Assembly (NCBI GenBank): GCA_009760855.2
Contig: WPIO01000054.1
Location: forward strand, 2,703,501 to 2,767,500
Reading direction: 5' to 3'
DNA length: 64,000 nucleotides
Source of the DNA: Cristatella mucedo
Lineage: Eukaryota; Bryozoa; Phylactolaemata; Cristatellidae
Positions within the stretch are counted from its first letter, which is position 1; each line of letters begins with the position of its first letter. The notes beneath the pieces were generated by a model. It did no database searches. It saw nothing but the letters and a program-made list of their open reading frames with translations, and was not told the DNA's origin. This document shows, piece by piece, positions 1 through 12,955 of this stretch. The translations under genes and the position numbers were made by a program.

Positions 1-1390
1 ATTTTACCAATGAGCAACGGAAATGTAGCGTGCTGATAGAGAGTGAACCGTCTCAACGATTTGTTACATGCTATTTTCTAAAATTTACACTCTAGCTCCT
101 GTCAATGTAAACACAAATTACTGTGGTGACGTCTATTTTTATTAAGATGACAAGCATCGATTCATGCGTGATTTGATAATTTCAAGCATGCCAACATTTC
201 AAATTCTTCTTGTCAAAATTTGTCCGTTTTGATTACATTCGCTCAGGAATTGTGGGACACTTCTATTCAGATATTGGCGATTAAACTTTCTTAATAATCG
301 TAGACGATGACAGATAATATGGCGAATTTCTTCAATCTAAAAGCGATATCAAAAGCGTGGGAAATATCGGGCTGTCATCATTTCATCCGAGCAGGTCTTG
401 ATATTGGTCATTTTCCCTAGTGAATGATACGGGTGAAGGACGATCTGAATATCAATTTTGATATGCTGGTGGGTGATGGTCAAGACCTTCTTAAAATTGG
501 AGGAAATGCGGTGCTCAATTTACGACAAATCATATGGAAAAAGCAGTCCTGGATTGCAAGCATGTGTCACTGGAGATGGTTTAATGTGATTCAGCAATGA
601 GCTCTAGGATCTGGGATCAACGGAACCAAAGCGCAGGGAGTATACCGTAGGTGATAAAGCCACAAGTGTTGCTGCCACATTTGCACACTAAGAGCCACAT
701 TGGTTTCGAGCAGGCAACATGCAAAGCTCTTGCTTAGCATTCAATCTACGGGGAGTCCCACAATGACATAATTACAAGTGTGCAGGTAAGCTGATATTTG
801 CGAGTAGTTATGTCTGGCTTGCATTGCAGTCAAGCTATAATTCTACTGCCTATTCAAACACTTCTTTTCACCGGAAGCAATTGCTGGATAGTTTTTATGT
901 AACTGTGTAACTTTACTGGTGGCCATACTTTTTTTTCGAAATATTCACTTCTATTGTTTTGTCTGCTATCGGATTGTCCTTATTTTCAATTAGCATCAGT
1001 CGAATAAATATAAAGTCTAGCCTTTGTAAACTGTAGCTCCAGTGCAGCACTGTGTGCAGTGCAGGAGCTTATATCTCTGTATGAACGCCTATCGATGACT
1101 CCTTGAATTCATTTAGGTTAAGTGCTTGTTACACGGAAGATTTGTTATGACACTTGAATTATAAATTCCTTTCGGAGTTGAAACCGCTTGAAATGCATTA
1201 GGAGCTTAGCTATTGAGAACAATTTCTCATGCTTAAACTATATTCTTCCCTGATTAGAAGACTTGACCATGCTAGCTCTGTGAGCTCTGTCGCTAAGAAT
1301 ATCGGGTCATGTGTGGCACTGTGAACAGTAATTATAGGACCGTCTGCTCACATTTATATCAGTAAAAACAGATATAAATATCCAACAGCT
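1..1390. other. Stretch with no recognised gene or repeat
   Basis: No long open frame, microsatellite or recognised transposon was seen here. The base composition is AT-rich like the neighbouring repeats. Some of it could be an older, more diverged part of the R1 repeat field, but I could not align it to another part of the window. Confidence 0.4.
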
Positions 1391-1394
1391 TGGT

Positions 1395-1870
1395 CTTGAC
1401 TTCGAAACATCTTTATTCTTACAAAATCTTTGCAGTCAATCAGCCGCGGAAGTTAATTGTGATGTAAGTAATTAGCACTGCCGCCAGTCGTCCACGAGTC
1501 TGACTCAAGTACAGCTGTACTCCTTATGGCATCCGGCCAGAGCCTTGACATTAATCGCACATCTAGATAAAATTAGCTGTTTCCGTTTCTTTGCAGAGAA
1601 ATTCTGTCAGGCTATAGGCGTATTCGCTAATTTGCATGAATCAGTAAGCAGCGTAATCCCCTATTAAGTAGTTATAAAAACAAAAGCAAGGAAATCTGAT
1701 TTTTTTTAATAGAATACGAGCTAGTTCTCACTTTTACGACGGTGGTAAATCGTAATGCAAAACCATTAGGGCAGTTGTATATAGCACCAGTCCCGGAAAG
1801 CACTAACGGGACTGAATGATCACGATTGGGGAGATAACAAATAAAAATGAGTAAACACTGCATATCAATC
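1395..1870. repeat. R1 repeat fragment, blocks b-c
   Basis: The segment near 1,448-1,512 (gaagttaattgtgatgtaag, then a cgccagtcgtccacg-like run) matches block b of R1 copies at 3,765, 8,228, 39,900 and 46,870. The segment near 1,720-1,770 (ctcacttttacgacggtggt) matches block c. It is diverged and lacks the rest of the unit. No coding function is evident. Confidence 0.5.
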
Positions 1871-2149
1871 TATCCGTCCACAATTCCAGAACGGATAAGG
1901 CTTTTATTTAAGTCAATAAAAAATATTCAAGCATAATTTACAAAGGAGTCCTACAATAGTTTTCTGATACCGCATTATATATTTATTCTTAATTCTCATT
2001 TCTTAATAATATTTTAAATCAAAAATAAAATTTATATACCTTATCCTAATCAAATGCCATAATATTAAAAATAAAATGTTATTTGCTCTCTAAAACCTGA
2101 GAAATTTTGTAAATTGATACTTTTGACTTTTCCATCTCAAAAGGTTGCC

Positions 2150-2540
2150 GACCCCTGTTATAGGGTATAGAATTATAGGGTTTTGAATGTTATGGTTTTG
2201 AAAAAAATAGGGCCTGGTATTACAGCGTGTGGATTCATGAGTATAGACTAATAAGGTTTATAATTATAGGGTACAGAATTATAGGGTATAACACTACACG
2301 GTATAGAAATATAGCGTAAAGAAATTCAGATTTAGAATTAAAGCACTCTGAGTTATGGGGTCTTCAAATATACGATTTGGGAAGATAGTGTGTAAAATTA
2401 TAGCTTCTGGATTATTGGTTGTTGAACTGCAGGGTATACAAGTATGTGCTCTGGAATTATAGCGTTTAGAATTACAGGGCTCGGAATCGCAGTTCACGGA
2501 TTATTATGGTTGAGAGTTTGGGGCTTTTGGTATAGACTTT
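2150..2540. repeat. Degenerate short tandem repeat (tagaattatagggtat type)
   Basis: Versions of a roughly 16-20 nt unit containing tatagggtatagaattat recur with many substitutions through this stretch, for example near 2,158, 2,265, 2,280 and 2,455. This looks like an old, decayed minisatellite. The open frame over it on the minus strand is a by-product of the repeat. Confidence 0.5.
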
Positions 2541-2550
2541 AAGAGGTGCA

Positions 2551-2615
2551 AAGGTTAAGGGAGTGAACTTTTAGGGCATATGCCCTGTGCCCTAGAAGTT
2601 CACACCCTTAGCCTT
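2551..2615. repeat. Long inverted repeat (about 28-bp arms)
   Basis: The left arm at 2,551-2,578 contains GTGAACTTTTAGGGCA. The right arm at 2,588-2,615 contains TGCCCTAGAAGTTCAC. They pair with few mismatches, leaving a loop of about 9 nt, and pairing extends outward through AAGGTTAAGGG and CCCTTAGCCTT. It separates the decayed minisatellite from an R1 fragment that begins just to the right. Confidence 0.7.
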
Positions 2616-2617
2616 AA

Positions 2618-3480
2618 ACTCTAGACATACCTCAATACCACTCCAGCTGAGATTGACGGTTCCTACCTTCACCCAAAGCTCAAGAAGAGAGGACGCAACT
2701 TCCGAATCCGTAACTTAAACTTGTACCTGAATTAAATCCGCTTTGAATTTTCCACGTACAAATGCCAGACTGTGTACGATGCTTAAGAGTTGCATGTGAA
2801 TCACTCACCGTAATGCTAGTGAGCTCGACAGGTGCAAACTACCCAGTGGCACAAAAATCGCAAATAAAGGTTTGCCAAAGCGTGAATAAGCCTCTCATGA
2901 GCGGAGATGCATCTTTTTAGTCGACGGTTTGTCCAAAGTGTGAATTTGAATTGCAGTTTCAAGGCTTATTTGCTCAGAAAATGAGTTGCATTGGTACTGA
3001 TTGAATGGAAAACTTAAGCCATTAAGATAATCAATTAGCACAGGCAATTACATCAAAGTCTGCGTTTGCTTTAATCGATGATTGAGCACTTTGAAAGCTA
3101 AACTTGTAATGACGTTCGTTATCGTAGGCATATGCTTTCCTAATTCCATACTCCTAAAGACGTCAATACCAGGCCCTGCGATGCTATTTTTCTTGAGTTG
3201 CACGAGTTGTAGGAGCACTCTAAAAGTTCTAAAAAAATTAACATTCCTAGCACCTTCACAGTCATCGTGGTTTTTTTCAATTTTTGGTTTACTTGGTTTT
3301 TTGTTTTCTTGGTGGCTTGTTGTGTTTTTTGTTCTTGGTTTTGTGTGGTTTTTTCGTGATTGCAGTTGGAAATGCATTGCTTCTTTATTGTAGACGCGAA
3401 GTCTTTCAAATGACCTCTCTACTGATTCGGATATGATCTCGCTATTTTCATTTTAGTCATGCAAAGTGGCCATTAAACTT
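2618..3480. repeat. R1 repeat fragment, blocks d(end)-h
   Basis: It begins in the block that reads ctagacatacctc...ccagctgagattgacgg, also found at 4,535, 8,995, 41,795, 47,645, 51,310 and 57,110. It then runs through blocks e-h in the usual order. Between about 3,270 and 3,360 a T-rich (GGTTTTT)-like run has expanded; it is absent from the copy at 9.6 kb. Confidence 0.65.
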
Positions 3481-3489
3481 TGTAGCACT

Positions 3490-5450
3490 GATATATTTAC
3501 TTGACCAATCCACAGAAGAAATCCTTTTAGTCACCGTTACTACCGTATTATCCAATATATTTAAACAAATGAGAGAAAATAGATAGGACTGTTTGTCTCA
3601 AATACCGTATTTGTATTACAGAAATGTTCACAAACTTAAGCATATAGGAGAATAGACCGCGTGAGGCTGAATCAATCATCAGCCACGGTATTAAATGGAT
3701 TGAATAACCAACTTATAAACAGCATATTGTGATCTGAAATTATTTCTTGATATTAACCAGCTGCTGAAGTTGGTTGTGATATTAATGCTTAGCAATGTCG
3801 CCAGGTCGTCAATGGCCCTGAATCAAGTATCGCTTCTACCATAAATGTATCAGAACGAGCCCAAATAATTCTCGAGCAACGGGGAAATTATTAGATCTTT
3901 GACCGTCTCCAACCAGATATCCTGTTGGGCAACAGAAGAATTCATAATAAGGTGAAACTCAACGTATAAGGTACTTTCATGCAGCTTATTTTTAAAGTAA
4001 AAAAAATAGGAAAAGCTAAAGTTTTCTGGCCCATTCCAAGACTCAGATATCACTTTTACGGCGATTATTACGATGACGCAGACACAGCAGACCCAACGTA
4101 AAACCCTCTAGCCATGTAATGCACTGTGGTACAGGAATGATGATGAATCGCCAGTAAAAAGAACAGACTAGAGAAAAGTCTGCAAGTTGTTTTAAATATT
4201 TCGACGAAATGCGAACCTAGAGCTGCCTACTCTTTGCTTTCAAACGTTAAAAAATTTCGGAGTAAATTTTTCAGATACCGCATTGTATGACAACTCTAAC
4301 AGATTGCCTCGTCATATTTAATTGTATCATTCAAAAAATCTGCACATAATTTCCCGAGATAAACTAATCTTGCTACTTGCACTCTTGCTGGGTGTTTAAA
4401 CGACGGCACCAATTAATAGGCGATTTCCTGGCTCTTTAGACCGCCTCAGTCATATCATCCACGTGTGCGAGACGTAGCTTTGCGTGTGTAACACCTACCT
4501 CCAGCCGGATTAACTTGTAAACGGCTAAGGAGGCTAGACATACCTAGACTGAAATCCAGCTGAGATTGACGATTCAGACCTTCAATCCCAGCTCATGAAG
4601 AGAAGACGCGAATTACGAATCCGTAACTTAAACCTGCACCTGTATTAAAGCCGCTTTGAATTTGCCATCTACAGATTTCGGACTATATATGATGCTGAAG
4701 CGTTGCGTTTGAATCACTCACCATAATGCTTGTGAGCTCGACAGGTGCACACTACACATTCGCACAGAAGTCGGAAACAAAGGTTTACCGATGCGTGAAT
4801 AAGCCTCTCTTGAGCATAGATGCATCATTTTATTCGACGGTTTGTCCAAGGTGTGGATTGAAATGGCAGCTTCGAGACTTATTTGCTCAGAAAATGAGTT
4901 GCGATGGTACTGATTGAACGGAAAACTAAAGCCATTAAGATAATCAATAAGTGCAGGCAATTACAGCAAAGTCAGCGTGTGCTTAAATCGATGATTAAGC
5001 GCTTTGAAAGCTAAAGTTGCACTCACGTTTGTTATCGTAGGAGTTTGCTTTTCTAATTTCATGTTCCTAAAGACGTCAATCCCTGGCCTTACGAAGCTAT
5101 TTTTCTCGAGTTGCACGAGTTGTAGTGACGCTCTATGAGTTCCACAAAAAATTAACATTCCTAGCATTTTCACAGTCATCGTGGTTTTTCGGCTTTTGGT
5201 TCACATGGTTTTTTGCTTTTTTGGTTGGTTTTTGTGATTTTTATTTTTGGTTTTTAGTGGTTTTATCGTGATTGCAGTTCGAAATGCAATACATCTTAGT
5301 CGCAGAAGCGAAGTCTTTCGAATGGCCTCTCTACTGATTCAGAAATGATCTCGCTGTGTTCATTCTAGTCATAAAAGTGGTTATTAAATTGTGTTGCATT
5401 AATATTTTTATTTGATGAATTCACAGAGAAAATCTCAACGCATTTGCTGT
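3490..5450. repeat. R1 repeat copy, blocks a-h
   Basis: This copy opens with the block-a landmark (tcaccgttactaccgtatta near 3,531) and carries blocks b to h in order. Long minus-strand frames occur at 4,718-4,960 and 4,961-5,179. Their predicted peptides resemble those of the copies at 3.1 and 9.2 kb, so the R1 ancestor may have been transcribed or coding on this strand. No intact gene is left. Confidence 0.65.
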
Positions 5451-5479
5451 AATAGCTACGAAACCCAAATATGCATCGT

Positions 5480-5915
5480 TATGTATCTAATAGAAACGCG
5501 ACTGCTTAGCTGAGCTGTCGAATAAGTCGTTTCCACCTCGAACTTTCAGGTCATAGCAGTACGGTAAAGTAGGAGTTCCACCCTTAGGCTTATGGATCGT
5601 TTCCGAAGCACTTACTCCACAGATCCTACATTGTAGAACCCCTATCCAAAATGTTCACTCCTCAGCGACATCTACCCTGCTGCAGGCGAATATAGCGTAT
5701 CCTGCTGATGCATCGCCCCGAGGAGCGACACACTAAATCCACAGTTCTCACAACCTGCTACTGCTACCTACTGACCTCGCCATGCAGCTTTCTATGTGTC
5801 GTCTGACGTTAAGTATCATTGCTAAAGAATGCATAGCGAAAGGCACTCAAGCTTCAAGTTGGCTGTAGAAAACTCTCCTGCGTCACACAATCGTAGCAAT
5901 CGTTGCAACGTGGCA
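5480..5915 (+). repeat. R1 block j: 3' remnant of a CR1-like LINE
   Basis: Conceptual translation gives pieces resembling the end of the LINE at 15.4-16.2 kb, such as a decayed form of the segment preceding PRLWNSP. The shared string aaaactctcctgcgt occurs at both sites. Homologous blocks follow the R1 cores at 42.7, 52.3, 53.7 and 58.0 kb. It is non-functional. Confidence 0.5.
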
Positions 5916-6640
5916 TTTAAGGCGGTGACACGTGACACTGCCTCACCCTTAGCGGTGTTAAGCACTCAGGATTCAGGCACTCGCCGATGAGGCACAACAT
6001 CGCTGGCTGAGCAGCTCGAGTGAAGCAGTGGTCACAATTGAAGCGACTCTTGCTCCCGTTCTTGTTCCTGTAAGCGGAGCTCTTTTTTTGTGTAAAGATG
6101 GAGGTAGAATAATTTGCATTGCACTTTAACACCGTAACCACTCCGTGAACACACATTTCAAGTTCTGTGAAAACAAATGGTTTTAAAATTTTACCTCGTG
6201 TAATTTGCATGTCAGTTAATAGTCAGTTAATAACTTCTATTAATAATATTAATAGAAGTTATAAATATAAAAAGCTGTATGCAAAGATCATACTCAAATT
6301 ATAATAAAGCAATCGATTAGTGCTACGAAAATGTAACCTTTATAATGGAAAGCATAGCAAAACAGTAAATATTAACTGATTTATCAGTCTCGTGTAAATC
6401 ATGAATTGATGGTTTAATCGCCATAAATTCCGCTGGCAGTTGGCAATAAAGAAATGCCCACAACAGCTATCGAAGTCACGACAGTGGTCGTGAACCGCAA
6501 GAGAGCACCTTACCTCCTGGGCACTTACGGTCTCGCAATAATACCAGCTTCTTGCACAAATGGTTGCCAAATGCAAATTTAGTAATGGATACATAGCTCT
6601 TTATACATTAAAGGTTAGGGCTAATTTGTAGTATACAATT
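5916..6640. repeat. R1 block k (tail region)
   Basis: This is AT-rich sequence (for example ttataaatataaaaagctgt near 6,258) found again near 13,010, 43,270 and 60,100, always following other R1 material. It holds no gene I can support. The minus-strand frames at 5,917-6,210 and 6,340-6,594 have no recognisable domain. Confidence 0.5.
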
Positions 6641-6659
6641 ACCTTCAACAAAATGTTTT

Positions 6660-7420
6660 TATCTTCCTGTAATCCAAGCACCGAGGAAAATGCACAATTC
6701 AGGCTTTTACTTCTACGTAGATAACACTAAGTTGTACCTTGGCTTCGATATCTTTCGAACATCCACAACGTCAAATTCTATCAGCTCCTTTGCTGCGCGT
6801 TTTTATTACATCCGCTCATTACTGGCAGCAACAATTCCTTGGGTAAATGGTAACAAAGCTCAGCTTCAATTTTTGGGAAAACCAAGTGTGATTCTGAAAT
6901 TGGAAAACCTTAAGCTTGAAGTCGGCTCTGCCAGCACATCTCCATTTTAATCCATCCAAAATCTACGTGTCCTCTTTTACAAGGACTTTTCATTTGTCCA
7001 ACAAGCCAGCTCCACTGGCCTTTTTTTTAGCTACATAACATAGCTGAAATACAGGCTTGCTTAGGCAGAATACTAAATCTTAGTTGGTCTGAGCTTTTAT
7101 TTTCTTACTTATCGTCTTGAGTTGTGTAAGTGACTTTGCCCTCTCACCGGACTGTGAAATCACTCGTAATGAGTGGGTAGGACAACCTGCAGCTATGCTT
7201 GACTTTCGTGAGCTTTGCAGTTGCATCAGTGACCCAGGTCTCAGTGACCTGCACTGGCTTCCAGTCAAAAAGCACCCCGACGTCTAGGTTCTGTCACTTC
7301 CCGTTTAATCCATAAATTTTTTGGTAGAAGCCTAGGTGCAACTTCTTCGTCCCACCGTACGAATCATCGTACCAGCCACTTTTTGGAATCTAATAATTAA
7401 CTTATAATTTACAAGAATCA
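6660..7420 (+). mobile_element. Truncated LINE fragment with reverse transcriptase remnants
   Basis: The frame at 6,690-6,950 reads FYFYVDNTKLYLGFD, a decayed form of the RT catalytic palm motif (F/Y)xDD, with the second D changed to N. It is followed by the GKPSVILKLENLKLEVGSAS segment shared with the minus-strand copies at 24.7 and 36.4 kb. A later part (about 7,180-7,400) resembles the end of RT, HWLPVKQR-like. Truncated at both ends with frameshifts; not functional. Confidence 0.7.
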
Positions 7421-7439
7421 AGAATCAAGGAAAGACGCG

Positions 7440-7941
<502 letters not shown>

Positions 7942-7949
7942 GTTATAAC

Positions 7950-9850
7950 TTTGTCAGAAATCTACGGACATGAAATTGCATCCTTTTAGTTACCGTTACA
8001 ACCGTATTATCTAATACACTTAACGAAATGAGAAAACATAGATACGAATGTTTATTACAAATACCGTAATAGTATTATAGAAATGTTTCCAAACTTAAGC
8101 ATATAGGAGAATAAAACACGTGAAGCTGAATCAATCACCAGCCGAGGTATTACATGGATTGAATAACATTCCTGTAAACAGCACGCTCTGATCTGAAATT
8201 CTTTTTTGATAATGACTCGCTGCTTAAGTTGGTTGCGATATTAACGCTTAGCAATGTCGCCAGGTCGTCAATGGCCCTGAATCAAGTATCGCTTCGCCCA
8301 TAAATGTATCAGAACGAGCCCGAATAATTCTCGAGCTACTGGGAAATTATTATATCTTTACCAATTTCCACCTTAATAATATGCTGGGCAACAGGAGAAT
8401 TCATAATTAGGTAAGACTCATTGAATGAGGTACTTTCACAGAGTGTTATTTTGAAGTCATAAACTAAAAAAAACGAATTTTTTCCGGCAAATTCCAAGAG
8501 TCAGATATTAATTTTACGGCGATGATTACGAAGGCGCAAACACATCAGACCCAACGTGAAACCTTCTAGCCATTTGATGCACTGTGGTGCAGGAATGATG
8601 ATTAATCGCCAGATTAAAAACAGAAAAGAAAAAAGTCTGCAAGTTGTTTTAAAAGTTTTGTTGAAATGCGAACCTAGAGCTGCTTACTCTTCGCTTTCAA
8701 TAGTTTAAAAAATGTCCAAGTAAAGTTTTCAGAGATCGCATTGTAATCCAATTCCAACCGATTGCCTCGTTGTATTTAATTGAATCATTATAGATTATGC
8801 ACATTATTTCCCGAGATAGGCTGGCGATGCTACTTGCACCCTTGCTGGGTATTTGAATGACGGCATCAATAAATGGGTGATTTCCTGGCTCTTTAGAAAA
8901 GCCTCAGTTGAATCATCAAAGGTGTGTGAGACGTAGCTTAACCTGTGGAACACTTGCCTCCTCCAGCCGGATTAACTTGTAAGAGACTAAGGAGGCTAGA
9001 CATACCTCGACAGCACTCCAGCTGAGATTGATTTTTATGACCTTCAACCCCAGCTCAAGAAGAAGAGAGGACAATAAGTCCGAATCCGTAACTTAAACTT
9101 GTAACTGAATTAAATCCGCTTTGAATTTGCCATCTACAGATTCATGACTGTATATGAGGCTGAAGCGTTGTACTTGAATCACTCACCGTAATGCTTGTGA
9201 GCTCGACAGGTGCACACTACCCATTCGCAAAAAAAGTCGAAAACAAAGGTTTACCGATGCGTGAATAAGCCTCTCTTGAACATGGATGCATCATTTTATT
9301 CGACGGTTTGTCCAAGGTGTGGATTTGAATTGCATCTTCGAGACTTATTTGCTCAGAAAATGAGTTGCATCGGTACAGATTGAACGTAAAACTAAAGCCA
9401 TTAAGATAATCAATAAGTGCAGGCAATTACAGCAAATTCTGTGTGTGCTTAAATCAAAGATTGAGCACTTTGAAAGCTAAAGTTGTATTCACGTTGGTTA
9501 TCGAAGGCAATTGCTTTCCTAATTTCATGTTCCTAAAGACGTCAATTCCTAGCCTTACGAAGCTATTTTTCTCGAGTTGTGCGAGTTGTAGCGACGCTCT
9601 AAACGTTCTACAAAAATATCACATTCCTTGCACCTTCACAGTCATCGTGGTGTTTTCGTGATTGCAGTTTGAAATGCAGCAAATCTTTAATGTAGGCGCA
9701 AAGTCTTTCGAATGACCTCTCTAATGATTAGGAAATTATCTCGCTATTTTAGTTTTATTCTTGAAAAGTTATTAATATATTTTGTAGTTCTGATATTTTT
9801 ATTTGATGCATCCGGTGAAAAAATATCTACTCGCTTGCTCAAACAGAGCC
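7950..9850. repeat. R1 repeat copy, blocks a-h
   Basis: All core blocks are present in order: block a near 7,990, block d near 8,800-8,990, block e-f near 9,100-9,430, block g near 9,440-9,650 and block h to 9,850. It is one of the better preserved copies and lacks the T-rich expansion seen at 3.3 and 5.2 kb. Confidence 0.65.
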
Positions 9851-9854
9851 TCGA

Positions 9855-10180
9855 CTTCAAGATTCTGTCACTTACCGTCAGGTCTGTTCAGTCTTTGGTA
9901 ACAGCTTAGCTGTAACACCATCTCCACACCATGCAAAGCATCATACCCGCCACTTTTCGGAATCCAATCATGTACGTATATTGCACAAAAGTCTTGAATA
10001 TTTCGGAGACTCTGCCAGGCGCTCTTTCCCACCCAAAGCCTAGAACTCACTTTCAAAGACGTATGGGCATTATCTGACCTTTGCATTTCACTTTATAAGC
10101 AAATGTAAAGCGCCTAGAGAGAGATTACGTTCTCTGAGGGCGCTTTATCAAGTGAAATATTATTATTATTTTTATTATGA
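9855..10180 (+). mobile_element. LINE 3' end with hairpin and (ATT)n tail
   Basis: The start gives a decayed version of the C-terminal segment with PKA-NSL. It ends in the family hairpin at 10,109-10,155 (AAGCGCC, internal AGAGA..TCTCT, GGGCGCTTT) and a short ATT tail. 5' truncated; dead. Confidence 0.75.
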
Positions 10181-10189
10181 CATTCAGAA

Positions 10190-10639
10190 GAATTTAAAAC
10201 GTATTTAGCTATGACAGCATATAGTGTACGTAGGTGATTCGTTCTCGTGTAAGTATATTTGCTGATACTGACACTGCACTAATTCTAATAACCATATTGT
10301 ATCATGCGTCCTTTGCAGCAAGTGCAAAGAGATTGATTTCACTGAAAATGCTATTATTAGCGTACTTTTTTAATCTCTTCATTAGTCTCTGCCTGTAAAT
10401 GCCACAAGTTACAGAGACTAGGTGGCGTGACTCTAAAGATATTTTTTATAACATTTGAAGCCTACATTTTTTCGGTTAGATGTTCTCATCAATCTAGTAC
10501 AAGTAAAAGTAACAGCTGCATGCATTCCTAGTTTTACGTGATTAATCAGTTCAAGCAATGACAAGCAAATTTCCGCTAAGTATGACTCAAATATGCACAT
10601 AAAATACTTTTACAGTTGAAACATTGAAAACTATATTTT

Positions 10640-10640
<1 letters not shown>
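10190..10640. repeat. R1 block i
   Basis: It matches 7,440-7,775 and 46,020-46,455. It contains a decayed LINE-like end (cctttgcagcaagtgcaaag near 10,310) followed by the shared block leading into an AT microsatellite. Confidence 0.6.
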
Positions 10641-10642
<2 letters not shown>

Positions 10643-10683
<41 letters not shown>

Positions 10684-10685
10684 AT

Positions 10686-10740
<55 letters not shown>
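10643..10740. repeat. (TA)n-(CA)n-(TA)n microsatellite
   Basis: Two pure AT tracts flank a short CA tract. It sits in the same place, between blocks i and a, as the microsatellites at 7.8 and 46.5 kb. Confidence 0.95.
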
Positions 10741-10743
<3 letters not shown>

Positions 10744-10744
10744 A

Positions 10745-12660
10745 CATCAACACTGTTCTGATGTTATCAGAACCCTTACAAAGATGAAATAACATGCTAT
10801 TAGTCACCTTTACTACCGTATTGTCAAATATATTTAACGAAATAGGTGAATGTAGGTAGCAATATTTGTTACAAATTCCTTATTTCTCTTTCAGAAATGT
10901 GTACAAACTTAGGCATATATGAGAATAAAACGCTTGATGCTGAATCAATCGCCAGCCATGGTATTAAAAGGATTGAATAATCAACCTGTAAACAACACCA
11001 TTTGATCGACGTTTCTTTGAAATTCACTATTTGCTGAAGTTGTTTGTGTTATTAATCCTTGGCATTTTCGCCGGCTTCTCAATGGATCCGACTCGAGTAT
11101 TGTGTCAAGAACAATTGTATCAAGGCGAGTCTGAATAATTCTCGAGCTACTAACAGATTATTAGCTCTTTGCCCTTCTGAATATGTGAATCCGGTCGGGC
11201 ATTAGTAGCGTACGTGATATTGTGTGTGAACAATCAATCAATGTGATTAAATTTTGATTAATCTAGAAATCATAAGCTAAAAAACCGTAAATTTTCTGGA
11301 AAATAACAAGAGTCGGTTCTCACTTTTACGGTTATCCTTACTGTACCACAAAACATCTGGCCCATCATAAAACACACTTGCCTTGAGTGGAGCTAAGGTG
11401 CACGAATGATGACGAATCGCGAGATGACAAGAGGAAAAGAGTAAAGTTTGTGTGTTGTTTCAAATGTGATGTCCATATGCAAGCCTATAGCTGCTTACTC
11501 TATAATTTAATATGTTTTAAAACGTTCAAGTACACTTTTTAATTGCGGTATTGTTACTTCAATTCTAACCGATGGCCTTGATGTAATTAAGGACATCGTT
11601 TAAGATTGAGCGAATAATTTCTTGCGACACACATTTGATACTACTTGCACCCTTGCTAGGTATTTTAATGACATCTCCAAAGAATATGTGATCTCCCGGC
11701 TCTTTAGATAGTCTCAGTCTTAGCAACCAGGTGTGCGCGACGTAGCTTAACTAGTGTAACAGCTATTACCCTGCCTTCTGCACAATATATTTTTAAGCGT
11801 CCCAAGATGCTTGACATATCTCGTCACAACACTAGTTGAGATATACGATTGACCAACTGATCCCCAACTGAAGAAGAGTTTATGTGACATCCGAATCCGT
11901 AACCGAAACTATTCCTTACTGAAAGAAGCTCTGGCTTTCTTGAAATCTGCAGATTTCAGACTAACTCCGACACCCGAAGCCTCGCTTCTGAATTGCACGA
12001 TATTCTGCATGTAAGCTCAACCGGTGCACACTTATCATTCATGCAAGCATCGTAATAAAACGTTTGCCGATGCGTGAATTGGCCTTGCACAAAGCAGAGG
12101 TGCAGCATTTTACGTCAGCGGTTTGGCCAATGTGTGCCTGTCTATTGCAGTTTATAGATTTCTATTCTATGAAAAGAAGTTGCGTGTCAACTACTTAATC
12201 GGAAAACGTAAGGCATTGAGATAATCAATAAGTGCATGCAAATACGGTAAAATCTGCAGTTGCATTACTCGATGGGAGAATCGAGCACAGTAATTGAGAG
12301 TAGTTGAGCTTGCTTCCTTAATTCTTACTGAAGATAGTTGATCTCCTATTGCCATACCCCAAATGACCTTAACTCATGGCCTTCATTCAGCTATGCTTTT
12401 CGCATTGTGTTTTTGGTATTGCATTGAACAAGTTCTGCGTGTCGAAAGACGGCGACGCTCCAAGTTTTCTGAATAAACTCTTCTGCCTAGGATTCCTAGC
12501 GTGTTCGTAGTCAGTTTGATTAGGTCATGATTACCTATGGAAATTCCATACATCAATTGTGACAGTTGGGCGTCTGTAAAATGACCTCTCAACAGACTCA
12601 ACAGAAAGAGACCAAGCATACTTGTACATTTGTTCATTTCATAAGCATATTATTCCTAAG
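10745..12660. repeat. R1 repeat copy, blocks a-h
   Basis: Blocks run in order, but the sequence is closer to the 46-58 kb subfamily than to the 3-9 kb copies (for example tagcgtgttcgtagtcagtt near 12,497). On the minus strand, 12,383-12,637 gives an open frame with a signal-peptide-like start; see the separate entry. Confidence 0.65.
12383..12637 (-). pseudogene. Signal-peptide-like open frame inside R1
   Basis: This is an 84-codon frame beginning at an ATG. Its N-terminus, MLGLFLLSLLRGHF, is hydrophobic and ends in TDA-Q, which resembles a secretory signal and cleavage site. Homologous minus-strand frames at 48.2, 51.9, 53.5 and 57.8 kb keep the segment after it (GNPDQTKLTT-like), but lose the start or carry stops. 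I do not recognise the family. It may be a relic of a secreted protein gene whose copies form part of R1, or chance. The frame is short and splice sites are not obvious. Confidence 0.25.
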
Positions 12661-12844
12661 AGTTTGCTGGGTGGAAATAACTTCCCTGTGTCATGTCACA
12701 GTAATATGACTATTGACTGCTATATAACCCTGAAAAAATAATAAGCTCTCACATGAGTATATATACTAAATATTTTTATATTAGTCTAAGACAAAGAAAT
12801 AGTCTGCTTGTTTAAGCACTGTTAAATCAGCCATTTGTGTAAGC

Positions 12845-12955
12845 CGCCGTTACGGCACTCTCTATGGTTGGAAACAACAACCGTGGCCAAACCTCCGTCA
12901 GGGCAAAAAGTTTAACCACTGAGTCAGCACACACTTAACATCCAATGACAAATTA
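12845..12955 (-). mobile_element. tRNA-derived SINE head
   Basis: Read on the minus strand, the sequence has an A-box-like GACTCAGTGGTTAAA and, about 35 nt later, a degraded B-box-like GGTTGTTGTTTCC. The same head occurs at 59,950-60,045, where it is joined to a LINE-type tail. No tail is preserved here. Confidence 0.45.

Noticed and set aside
3082-3393. 103-codon hydrophobic + strand frame
   Set aside because: It runs through R1 block g and the T-rich expansion, and the matching frame is absent from other R1 copies.
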